From positions 31,709,392-31,773,391 of the forward strand of contig JBCNJP010000003.1 of the NCBI GenBank assembly GCA_039602395.1: a DNA stretch of 64,000 bases, read 5' to 3'. This document shows positions 38,668 to 49,404 of the stretch, piece after piece; positions within the stretch are counted from its first letter, which is position 1; every line of letters begins with the position of its first letter. The translations under genes and the position numbers were made by a program. The stretch is from Deinandra increscens subsp. villosa. Taxonomy: Eukaryota; Streptophyta; Magnoliopsida; Asterales; Asteraceae. The notes beneath the pieces were generated by a model, which was not told where the DNA came from, ran no database searches, and saw nothing but the letters and a program-made list of their open reading frames with translations.

Positions 38668-39623
38668 GTCCTGTGGAGGGTCTAGGTGAAGGAGACCTAG
38701 TCCTCTTCCTTTTGGGTGATTGTGGAGTGCGTGTGGTATTTTTGGGTGTGGTTTTTGATGTGGGCATCCTCTTCCTTTTGGTGGGAATTTGTATATCAGT
38801 GGAAGAGGATGGTTGGTCTGGTTTGGGCTCAACACTTGTTAGTGTAACAATGTTGTCACCAGGAGCAGTTTGCTCAGGAACAGTCCTGGCCTTAGGCATA
38901 GGGTGTGATGTGTCTTTACCAAGAAAAACAGTTTTGTTCACATGCATGTTAGAAAATGTTTTACTTGTAAAAGATTTAAGCTCAGGATGTTGATCAGAGA
39001 TTTGCAGATTTGGAAATTCACAATTGAGAATGTGTTGGATGAATCTGGGGTACATGTAAAAGATCCTTTTAGGTTTTAGATTTTCCAGCATTCCATCAAA
39101 TATCATTTTTGAAAATTTAAAGTTGAGCCATTTACCAATCCATGAAAGACGGATGATTGAGGTGCAGCAAGTTCATCCCACGTAGTTTTCTTGTGAGATA
39201 GGCAGTTGTCACTTTTTGATGGTCCCACAAGTTAAGTCACCCCATACCCAATTGCTTCGTACGTCTTCAAGTACAATTCAGACTTGTAATAAGGATCACC
39301 TCCTGCATCATTGAATTTCAGATGCTTCTGGATCATTTGTTCAGTCAAACTAATCTCATTCCCATTGACTCTAGAGTCAATTTTACCAACCACGTTGTTA
39401 TCAACAGATTTTTTGGCTGAGTCCAAAATTCAGCAATTCTCTACTTGCATATTACAGGACTCATAGTTAAAGCAAATTGAGTGTTGGATTTCTTGAGGAA
39501 ATCGTTCATTTCATCAAATAGCTTTGACTTATCAGACTTCTCGAAGTACGCTACAACACTGTGTTCGGCGAAGAACAGTTAAGTAGGGTTTGATGCAACC
39601 TTTCGATTCAATTTGGGTGCCAT
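38668..39623 (-). pseudogene. Accessory ORF 1 of element E, N-terminal part
   Basis: ATG at 39623 (MAPKLNRKVASNPT). Stops occur at codon 15 and near 39440, with a shift at EFW/DSAKKS. The domain then reads EISLTEQMIQKHLKFNDAG, YEAIGYGV and, after another break, KLxFDGM-type MIFDGMLENLKPK and FYMYPRFIQHIL. These motifs match the N-terminal domain of the accessory ORF of I and accessory proteins I recall from Asteraceae copia elements. A basic Pro/Ser/Lys-rich tail follows (TPQSPKRKRTRSPSPRPS), and the frame continues at 12191 after removal of F. Function unknown; the basic tail could be a nuclear localisation signal. Confidence 0.68.
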
Positions 39624-39713
39624 TTGTGAGAAATTTGAGAGTAAGCTTTAGGTTTAAATCGCCAATTAGAAACCTGGAGAGAAATAGAGGGTAACTGTTT
39701 TTCAAAAATGCAG

Positions 39714-39720
39714 TTTTATA
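39714..39720 (-). promoter_or_regulatory. TATA box of accessory ORF 1
   Basis: TATAAAA on the minus strand, 97 bp upstream of the ATG at 39623. No ATG occurs between box and start. The placement is nearly the same as for ORF 2 (88 bp). Confidence 0.5.
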
Positions 39721-39869
39721 CTAACGCCAGTTCTTCTGGATCACAATGAACCCTAAGAATTGAAACAGGAGAAGTTATTGGAGTTTGCCCATTTAGTTGA
39801 AATTGGGATGGGGGAAAATTTTGATAATTTCATTTGGTTTAGAATAATACTATTAATTTATATTAATTA

Positions 39870-40960
39870 AATCCACATCAATTAGGGTCGATTAGGACCG
39901 ATGAGGAGAAATGAAGATAAAGTAGGACCAATTAGGACCAACGAAGCCACGAGGCCCAATTAGGGTAAATTGGGGTCAATTTGGGTTAATGAGGATCAAT
40001 TAGGGTCACTGATGAAGACCAGTTATAACTAACGAGGGTTGATTTTGCTCAATGACGCCTTATGAGGACCAAATATGACCAATTAGGGTCTATTAGGCCG
40101 ATTGAGGGCCAATTACGCTCAATGAGGACCACTAGCCTTAATTAAGGTCAATCATGGTCATTTCTAAAAAACGGGGACCAATTAGGTCCAGTAAACACTC
40201 AGTTAGGATGAATTAGGGCCAATGAAGGTCAATTATAGTCTATTAGGCTCAGTTAGGTTCAATGAAGATCACTTACGGTCAATTACGACCAATTAGGCTA
40301 ATCTAGGACCAATTATAATCAACTGGGGTCAATTAGGCCTAATTGACTCAAATTTGTTGTACTTCAAAGTAAATGGTCCTCGATAAGTCTAGTTGGTCCT
40401 TATTGAGGCTAACTAACACTAATTCGTCCTTATTGGTCCAAATTGTGCCAATTGCTCATTTTAACCCGAATTGAGCCATATTGGTACTTATTCTGTCTAT
40501 ATGGCCCTCATCGGTCCTAACTGGCCCTAATAGGTCATAATTCATCCTTATTGGTCCTAATCGAGCATATTCAACTATCATTGGTCCTAATGGGTCCTCA
40601 GTGACCCTAATTGAACCTAATTGGTCTTAATCGGCCATCACTAACCCTGATTTACCCTTATTGGTATCATTGGTCCTCAATCAACCTAATTAGCCCCAAT
40701 TAGTCCTAATTAGTCATACTTGATCATCGATCCTCATTAGTCACTTCCTTCATGCTCCGTCCTTATCGGTCCTATGAGCATAATCGGCCTTCTCATTGAA
40801 TTGGTCCTAATTCGTATTCATTGACCATATCAATTGACCATAACTAGTCTTCACTAAAGTATCCTAAATGATACTAATTGTCAATATTTAGTCCTCATTG
40901 AGTCTAATTGGTCCTAATTTCTCCTTACCATCCTAATTGGCCGTCGTTTAATATTTTTGG
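39870..40960 (+). repeat. Foldback region of AATTAGGACC-type motifs
   Basis: From 39870 to about 40353 the sequence is dominated by CAATTAGGACC / CAATTAGGGTC variants every 12-40 bp. From about 40375 to 40960 the same motif appears reverse-complemented (GGTCCTAATTG), with a spacer of about 20 bp between. Over a dozen copies lie in each half. The transcript of either strand could fold into one long imperfect hairpin. No ORF. This resembles subterminal or foldback DNA of a DNA transposon, but no terminal inverted repeat was found. Confidence 0.7.
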
Positions 40961-41387
40961 GAACAAAATTATTATACATGAGAAATTCGCAACATGGCGG
41001 TCTTTTCGTATTTTTGTTCTGAATTGCATAGTAATTTATCATTTTCATTTTTGAGTTGTGTTTTAGTAATGTCACTGTTTTTTGTAGTTGCGTTATCCCG
41101 GCCACAAAGCACGTGTTAGTAAAATCTTGTTTATTACATCTAAAAGAAAAATAATAAAATTAATATTAAAACATAATTTTGTTAGGGCTTTTAACTCCTA
41201 TCTTCGTCCAGATCTGCTTAAAGGATCATAGTTATGTCAACCGTAATTGATGTACTCGTACAATTTCACAACCTCATTATTTCAACACCTCAAGAGGATG
41301 AAGCTCCTGCTCAAGCTCAGTGAGGATGAAGTTCATCTTGAAGAAGAACCTGCAAACCCACAAGAAGAGGCACTTGAAGACGTTTAC
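40961..41387 (+). other. Sequence left of L with a split reading frame
   Basis: Mostly AT-rich. At its end a frame reads SEDEVHLEEEPANPQEEAL up to the L insertion, and continues in the same frame at 51958 with ELDDEVHLEEEPA to a TAA at about 52025 once one TTTAC copy is removed. DEVHLEEEPA therefore occurs twice in one frame. The upstream extent is unclear: a stop sits about 105 bases before SEDEV in this frame. Confidence 0.4.
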
Positions 41388-41769
41388 TGTGACACCCGAG
41401 AATTTCAAGGTTAACTTCCGTTAGACAAGTCCGTTAGTTACGATTATAAGTGTTAACTTAGTAACCAATGCTTAACTAGGCCGAATACGTCCACGTCCTT
41501 TGGTTGATCACCGAACCCGCCCATATGCGTTATGTGCTCATTTATTGATGTCATTATGTGCAATGTGATTTAAATGCATGATTTAATATTGTGAATAGCA
41601 CGATTAATTGTAAATACTTGATTATGTGAAAATTGACCTGTTTTGGTAGCCAGCGAAACTAACGGGCGAAACTATAGTGTCGCCCGGTAGCCAGCTAAGC
41701 TACCCGTTAACTCGTGACCAGAGCTAGTTTCGCCTGGCCAGCGAAACTGCCAGCGAAACTAGCCTCTGA

Positions 41770-41777
41770 TATAAATA
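41770..41777 (+). promoter_or_regulatory. TATA box of the L LTR
   Basis: TATAAATA within 10 bp of the last GCGAAACT copy of the upstream group; duplicated at 49775-49782 in the 3' LTR. Confidence 0.65.
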
Positions 41778-42286
41778 AACTTAATAAACCCTAGTAGCCT
41801 CATTTGCCTCATTTCACAACAAACACACACACACTCTTTTCTTCTGGATATTCTGGTCAGTCGAGGTTCACACCGAGTTGTCGAGATCTCAACCCCAAAC
41901 CATCATCTACCAAGCTAGGAGATCGAACCGTGAGTCCCAAAAACCTCCATTTTGTGTTTTATATGTGTTTTTCTTAAAAAGCATGACCAAACCTTCATGA
42001 TATTGCTTGATCTTCTGTAAATATGCTTTAGGATGCTAGATCTATCATAAAGTTGATGACTTTACGTTTAGAATCCAACCATGTTAGGGATCTAGATCAT
42101 TTTGGTCATTTTAGGGTTTTGAACTTATTTTGGTGATTTGATGATGAAACTGCATGTTAAACGTGTTAAAGTTGCTTGATTTATGTTGGTAAATGCCTAT
42201 GTATGCTAAATAATGAATTGCATGTAAGATCAGAAGCCGTTAGGTTGATTTTTAGGCAAATCCGTATGTTTTTCGCGACCAGCGAA

Positions 42287-42590
42287 ACTGAGTGTTCTCT
42301 GGGCGAAACTATGTGGCGAAATTAGGCCTTCATTCAGCGACACTGCCGAGCGAAACTATAGTGTCGCTAGCGAAACTGACCAGACCTGCTCGAACGAAAC
42401 TACCGAGCGAAATACCTGAACGAAAGTTCAAACCAGTTTCCCTGCGAAACTAGGTTAGCGAAACTGCGTCAGCAGTTTCGGGCGAAACTAGCCTAGCGAA
42501 ACTGTGTCACCGGGCATTTCCTAGCGAAAGTGCTGCCCGTGCACCTAGCGAAACTGCCTAGCGAAACCGTGCTAGCGAAACTAAGACCTG
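42287..42590 (+). repeat. GCGAAACT motif cluster in the L LTR
   Basis: Ten exact GCGAAACT octamers lie in about 300 bp, often as AGCGAAACTG or GGGCGAAACTA. The duplicate is in the 3' LTR (50282-50585) and an inverted, diverged version is in K (about 62020-62330). Confidence 0.8.
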
Positions 42591-43950
42591 ACCTAAAAAC
42601 CAAACTTGTGAAATTTGCTTAAGTGTTATGCCATGACTTACATGATTATGCCATGATGAAACATGCTTGATATCTGATTTATATGAACCCTTGTTTATGA
42701 TCAACCATTGGTGTCGTGTGTCGGTATGTCGAGTCATAGTTGCAACGTGCTATGTTATGGGCCATAGTGACGTTAAGTAAAGATTAGACACGAAACTAAT
42801 ACTTAAGACCTAAACGTGTTCATAGGTCTTCGTTAAACAACAATAATTTGGATTACTTGAAGTGTAGCAGTGCAACCAAAGGTGAGTGTCACTAACTTGT
42901 TTACCGTGAGCCTGTTTGGGCCACACCGAATAACTTAACGAAAAACAATGCTGAATAAACTCTAGAGTGCTAGGCACCTACTAATGAACAAGAGAATTCG
43001 GGAATGCTCGGCACCCACTTGATGAACTGAAGTGTTTTATGGGAAACACTTGTGGACTTAAACAAACTATTTTTGAAACAAAACTGAAAACGTTTTAATA
43101 TGACTAGTGTAGGTTAAAGTCTGAACCATATGATATCACATGTTTTCTAAGGATGCCTTATAACTTAAAAGTCCTCAACTAAAATTGTACCATTAATTGT
43201 AAAGCGAGGGGATGTTGGGTAGATCTACTGGAGTTTGACAAACTCCGCCCCGTGGCACGGGGAGTGCACGGAGGAACAATATCAGCCTATTTCACCGTAG
43301 TCCCGGGGAGGACACGGGGGAGGCAAAAACCGCGATGACATAGGTCCGCACCGTACGGGATGGCTCGGCCCCCACAAAATAAGTCAGCTTTGGTACAAAC
43401 TTCCTTAGAGCATGGAACAACGGATTAGCTACCCGCGATATCGGTTGAGTCCTTTAACTTTACGGAACTAGTACATACCCGATGACGTAGGTCACGGACA
43501 AACCATTTATAAACTGAGATTTAATTACGAGCATTGCTTTTCACAAATAAATATTTTGTAAGTACATCTTGACACGAATTATGATTATGAGACCGGGCCA
43601 ATGCATGACAAGCCCACTGTGAACTCACCAACCGTTAGGTTGACACTTGCGTGGTTTAAACTTTTGCAGATCGCTAAGGAGTATCCGCTGGAGGTTGGCA
43701 TGGCACGAGAAGATATTTATTTCTGTTTAAACTAAACTTGGGAATTTTAAAACATTGTTTATGTAAAGCACGTGGTTAGTGCTAAGACAATATTTTATTC
43801 CGCTGCGTGTATTTAAGACTCTGATTTATAACTTGTGTTTGAACTAACCCTGATTCGTTTAGTATTTGTAACTATGGTTGTGGATCCTGGTCTAGTCGCA
43901 CCCCTCGACGGTATAAACTCCGTTAGTGGTAAATTGGGGGTGTGACAGAT

Positions 43951-43963
43951 TGGTATCAGAGCC
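43951..43963 (+). promoter_or_regulatory. Primer-binding site of L
   Basis: TGGTATCAGAGCC, three bases after the LTR end. Confidence 0.93.
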
Positions 43964-44511
43964 ATAAGTTGCAGAGAACTGGAATCATTTTTAAAAACGA
44001 TTTGGAAACTGCAACTTGAAAACCTTGGTTACAAAACGAACAAACAAATTCCCAAAGACAAAATTTTTACGTGCCAACCTGGGATACTCGCTCTGCTGTG
44101 TAAGTAAAGGCTTAATACGTATGATATATATATATATATATATATATAAATATATATGTATAGACCGTGTCTAAGTAGTCTAACAGAAGACCTTAGGAAA
44201 TTTTCACACACGAATACGAAATGCGACCGCGAATACGCACACTACTCTGGGGAAAGCGACAACGAAACGATGCTACACGCTACGTCCTGATTTCTACTAC
44301 GACGACTACGCCGACGGTGACTTTATTGGAAAAGCCGACTTTCGACGATAGCTACCTACGACTTTCGACGTTCCTCGACTACGCCTCCATTATGCACAAA
44401 ATTTTTCTGGACTAATAGTGGGATAACGGGAAAATGGTTAATATACATATTATGGGATATGTATAAGGTATAATTATGACTGAACATTGGCTACTTTAAC
44501 TGTTCAGCAAG
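43964..44511 (+). other. 5' leader of L
   Basis: A 0.55-kb leader with a (TA)n microsatellite at about 44124-44148 and a stretch rich in CGAC and ACGACG (44230-44380). A 64-codon frame at 44221-44415 has no recognisable similarity and is probably not a gene. Confidence 0.6.
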
Positions 44512-47500
44512 ATGTCTGGAAGAGGAAACGGAAGAGGCAACATAAACATGACGCCTGCACAGCTGCAAGCGATGATTAATGAACATGTGCAAGCCGCGAT
44601 GGCAGCCGTCCAAGCTGCATATGCCGCACAGGGTAACTATTATGCCGGTTAAGGCACAAAGCAATTATATCTTGACCTGTTTAATTTTAAAATCCGAACT
44701 ATTTATGCATCAGGAAACCACCATCACTGCACGTTCAAGTCCTTCATGGACTGTAAGCCGATGACATTTTCCGGCGAAGAAGGAGCTGTAGGACTCCTCA
44801 GGTGGATTGAGAAGTCCGAAAAGGTTTTCTCCATGTGTAACTGCCCAGCTGAAAGCAAGGTGAAGTTTGCTACTGGTACCTTCGAAGGAGCTGCACTCTC
44901 CTGGTGGAACGCTGAAATTCAGATGGTTGGGCTAGACGCGGCTAATAACATGCAGTGGGCAGCGTTTAAGGAGCTGATCATGGAAGAATACTGTCCACGT
45001 GACCAAGTCAAGAAGCTTGAGGGTGAATTCCTGAATTTGAAGATGTCTGGGTCTGAAATCGAACAGTACACTGCACGATATCATGAGTATGAGGTCCTAT
45101 GCCCCACAATGGTCGATGCTGAGTTCAAACGCATTGAGCGTTATCTGGAAGGCCTCGCGCCTCAAATCAAAGGATTGGTGACTGCCAGCAACCCTGCGAA
45201 CGTGCAACAAGCCATCCGTTTGGCTCACAAGCTCACTGATCAGGAAGTTGAGAAAGGTACACTTCCTGCAAGAGTCACTGAAAAGACTGCCTTGAGTGGC
45301 AAGAGAAAGGCTGATGATGAAGCTCCTGAAAACTCGATGAATGTTCAGAGTGTTGGAAACAGCACTGGGAGGTCTTATAACTCCCAAGGTCAAAGCAAGA
45401 GGTCCGGGAATAACAGTGGCAACTACCGCCAGGGCGAAAATGGTCAGAGCAACTACAAGGGTAACCTACCCATGTGCAACAAATGCGGGAAACATCATGC
45501 TGGGATTTGCAGAAAGAGTCTGAGCTGTGAAAGGTGTGGTAAGGGAGGCCACGAAGCGAAGGACTGTTGGGCAATTTTACCCGAGCAGCAAAACCGCCCC
45601 AGGAGGAACAACAACAATCATGGAAACAACAACTATGGGAACAATCGGGGTAATGGGAACAACGGTCAGAACCAGAACAACAACAATGGGGGAGCCCGTG
45701 GCTGCTTTGAGTGTGGTGCTCAAGGTCACATTAAAAGAGACTGCCCTCAGCTGAGAAGACAAGGGAACGGAAATCAGGGAAATAACGGTGGAGGTAATGG
45801 TAATGGGAATGGCAACGGAAATGGTAATAACGGGAATGGTGGAAATGGTAGAGGTCGAGCTTTCGTCATGGGCCAGGGTGAAGCTCGCAATGACGCCAAC
45901 GTGATTAATGGTAAATTTATTTTGAACGGTTTCTTTGCTACTGTTTTATTTGATTCTGGTGCTGAAAGAAGCTTTATTTCCACTAAATTTGCTAGACTAA
46001 TTAATGCTAAACCGATCGACTTAGATGCTAAATATGTGGTAGAACTAGCAAATGGTAAACTTCATGATACGACTCAGATAGTTAAGGGCTGTAAGTTAGA
46101 ACTAGCTGGCCATACCCTAGGAATTGACCTTATGCCTTTCCCGATTGGTAGTTTCGACGTCATAGTAGGAATGGATTGGTTATCCGAAAACCGAGCTGAA
46201 ATTTTATGCCAAGAAAAAGTGGTTCGTATCCCACTCGAAGACGGTAAAGTATTAACGGTTCAAGGTGAGAAAGGTGGAACAGTCACCGGCATTATTTCAT
46301 TCCTTAAAGCTCAGAAATGCCTCCGTAAGGGTCACTTCGCGATTCTTGCAAACGTCACTGACACGACACATCCCGAGCGCAAAATTGATGATTACCCGAT
46401 AGTTCGCGACTTCCAAGATGTATTTCCTGAAGATCTGCCTGGCTTGCCTCCATTTCGACAAGTTGAGTTTGGGATTGATTTGGCTCCAGGTGCCGCTCCG
46501 ATTGCACGCGCTCCGTATCGTTTGGCTGTAAGCGAACTCAACGAACTCTCCGCGCAACTACAAGAGCTACTCGACAAGGGGTTTATTCGTCCAAGTTCGT
46601 CTCCATGGGGAGCTCCGGTACTGTTTGTTAAGAAGAAGGATGGAACGTTCCGCATGTGCATTGACTACCGAGAGCTTAACAAAGTTACGATCAAGAATCG
46701 GTATCCACTTCCTCGAATCGACGATCTCTTCGATCAACTGCAAGGTTCAAGCTACTACTCAAAGATCGATCTACGGTCTGGTTATCACCAACTTCGTGTT
46801 CGTGAAGAGGATGTTCCTAAGACTGGTTTCAGAACTCGATATGGTCATTACGAGTTCTTAGTTATGCCATTTGGGCTAACTAATGCACCTGCTGTATTTA
46901 TGGATCTGATGAATCGAGTGTGCAAGCCGTACCTCGATAAGTTTGTGATAGTCTTCATCGACGATATTTTGATCTACTCCAAGTCAAAGGAAGAACACGA
47001 GGAGCATCTGCGATTCATTTTGGAATTGCTCCGCAAGGAACAGCTTTATGCTAAGTTTTCGAAATGCGATTTTTGGATTCGCGAAGTCCAGTTTCTTGGA
47101 CACATTGTCGACAAGAATGGGATTCATGTCGACCCTTCTAAAGTGGAAGCAATCAAGAATTGGTCTACCCCAAGAGCGCCGACTGAAATCCGACAATTTT
47201 TGGGACTTGCCGGATATTACCGAAGGTTTATTAAGGGTTTCTCACAAGTAGCTCAACCCTTAACAGCTTTAACGCACAAAGGAGTGCAATATAGATGGGG
47301 TGAAAAAGAAGAACACGCGTTCCAAACGCTTAAAGACATGTTATGTTCAGCTCCAATTCTCGCATTACCAGATGGGATAGACGATTTTGTGGTATATTGC
47401 GACGCATCCATTCAAGGACTTGGATGTGTGTTGATGCAACGAGACAAGGTAATAGCCTACGGGTCCAGGCAACTAAAGGATACTGAAAAGAACTACACGA

Positions 47501-49245
47501 CTCATGATTTGGAATTAGGAGCCGTTGTCCATGCACTTAAGATTTGGAGACATTACCTCTATGGAACGAAATGCACAATATTTACCGACCACAAGAGCTT
47601 ACAACACATCTTTGATCAAAAGGATCTCAACATGCGACAACGACGGTGGGTCGAGTTACTAAATGACTATGATTTGGCAATTAAGTATCATCCTGGAAAA
47701 GCCAATGTTGTGGCTGATGCCTTGAGTCGAAAAGAGCACGAAAAGCCTCGAAGGGTACGAGCGCTACAACTTACTATTCACACGGGATTGCCGGATCGAA
47801 TCCGTGACTGCCAACGAGAAGCTTTGAAAGCAGAAAACTTCGCAGCTGAGGCACTGCGTGGTGTAGATGGCCATTCTGAAGTTAAGTCCGATGGACTCAC
47901 GTACTATAATGACAGAATCTGGATTCCTTTGTTTGGAAATCTCCGTGAGCTCGTGATGGACGAGGCTCACAAGTCAAGATACTCGGTACACCCCGGATCA
48001 GATAAAATGTATCAGGACTTGAAAAATCTTTATTGGTGGCCGAATATGAAAGCCGACATTGCTCGATATGTGGCTAAGTGTTTAACATGCTCAAGAGTCA
48101 AGATTGAATACCAAAAGCCTTCTGGTTTACTACAACAACCAAAGATCCCAGAATGGAAATGGGAGGACATCTCCATGGATTTTGTAACGGGACTACCTCA
48201 TCGATCAAATCAACCGGATGCGATTTGGGTTGTCATCGATCGGTTAACCAAATCTGCACATTTTATCCCGATGAAGGAAAGTGATAATATGGATAAATTG
48301 ACAAAGCTGTACATCGACAAAATTGTGAAGCTTCACGGTGTGCCTAAGACTATCATTTCCGATCGAGATCCTCGATTTACTTCCCGATTATGGCAATCAA
48401 TGCAGGAAGCATTGGGAACCCGACTAGATATGAGTACAGCTTATCACCCACAAACGGATGGTCAATCGAAACGAACCATTCAAACCTTAGAAGATATGCT
48501 CCGAGCTTGCGTCCTTGACTTTGGGAAAGATTGGGAGACTCACCTTCCACTGGTGGAGTTCTCTTACAACAATAGTTATCATTCAAGTATAGGTGCTGCA
48601 CCTTTCGAAGCACTGTATGGCAGAAAATGTAGATCGCCCGTGTGTTGGGCTGAAACGGGTGAGAAAGGGCTCACTGGACCGGAAGTTATCCATGATATGA
48701 CCGAGCGAATTATTCAAATCAGGCAACGGCTAGCTGCAGCACGTGATCGACAAAAGAGTTATGCCGACAAACGCCGAAAACCTCTAAAGTTTGAGGTGGG
48801 TGACAAAGTATTGTTGAAGGTATCTCCCTGGAAGGGAGTGATACGCTTCGGGAAGCGTGGAAAGTTAAATCCTCGCTACATCGGTCCGTTTGAAATTATT
48901 GGGGAAGTAGGCCCGGTGGCCTACCGACTTCAACTCCCTGCTGAACTCGATGGAATTCACAACGTGTTTCACGTTTCCAATCTAAAGAAATGTCTGGCTG
49001 AAGACACTGAAATAATTCCCTTGGAGGAATTGGAAATTGACGAACATCTGAGATTTATTGAGCAACCAGTAGAAATCATGGGACGCGAGGAGAAGGCCCT
49101 CAAACGTAGCAAGATTCCGATTGTCAAGGTGCGATGGAACTCAAGGCGTGGACCTGAATATACTTGGGAACGTGAGGATCAGATGAAGAAAAAGTATCCT
49201 CACTTGTTTGAGCAAACGTCCACAGAAACTCAAGGTATAATTTAA
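44512..49245 (+). CDS. Gag-Pol polyprotein of L, with a candidate 81-bp intron
   Basis: ATG 44512 (MSGRGNGRGN) opens a frame that hits a stop at 44650. Removing 44633-44713 (GTAACT...GCATCAG) joins it exactly in frame to the 1499-codon downstream frame, giving 1550 aa. Order: capsid (LLRWIEKSEKVF, WWNAEIQM), two zinc knuckles (CERCGKGGHEAKDC at about 45528; CFECGAQGHIKRDC at about 45708) after a CNKCGKHHAGIC box, a Gly/Asn-rich linker, protease (LFDSGAERSFIS, about 45949), RT (FIDDILIYS, about 46953), RNase H (YCDAS, about 47398), integrase HHCC (about 47970-48095), D at 48178 and D at 48361, then Lys (AAA 48469-48471) where Glu is expected, and a chromodomain-like end (KVRWNSRRGPEYTWE). All intact except the integrase Glu. 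Confidence 0.93.
44633..44713 (+). other. Candidate intron in gag of L
   Basis: Donor CAGG/GTAACT, acceptor ATGCATCAG/GA, 81 bp, AT-rich with TTGAC as possible branch site. Splicing turns a 46-codon dead end into a continuous Gag-Pol frame (AAQG-NHHHCTFK). The alternative is that the small frame is an upstream ORF and translation starts at ATG 44746. Confidence 0.55.
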
Positions 49246-49269
49246 TTTTGGGGACCAAAATTCCTTAAC

Positions 49270-49404
49270 AGGAGGAGGATGTGACAACCCTAAAACTTTT
49301 TGCTTTCTTTCCCCAGCGACGACAGCAACGACGACAGCTGATGCTGCGAACGCTACGACACAAGAATAATTTTCGGGACGAAAATTCCAATTTCAGGGGA
49401 ATGA
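49270..49404 (+). promoter_or_regulatory. Duplicated polypurine tract of L
   Basis: Two similar blocks 125 bp apart: GACCAAAATTCC...AGGAGGAGGA followed by TGTGACAACCC (49252-49290), and GACGAAAATTCC...AGGGGAATGA followed by TGTGACACCCG (49376-49415). Only the second borders the LTR. K has the same pair on the minus strand (63338-63300 and 63218-63180). Confidence 0.65.

Larger units (their letters stand above)
41388..43947 (+). repeat. 5' LTR of L (2560 bp)
   Basis: It starts TGTGACACCCGAG and ends GGGGGTGTGACA. TATAAATA is at 41770-41777. GCGAAACT motifs cluster at 41650-41762 upstream of this box and at 42287-42590 downstream of it. Confidence 0.95.

Noticed and set aside
44221..44415. A 64-codon ORF in the L leader.
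   Set aside because: Composition follows CGAC/ACGACG repeats, there is no similarity, and it sits between the primer-binding site and gag where short chance frames are common.
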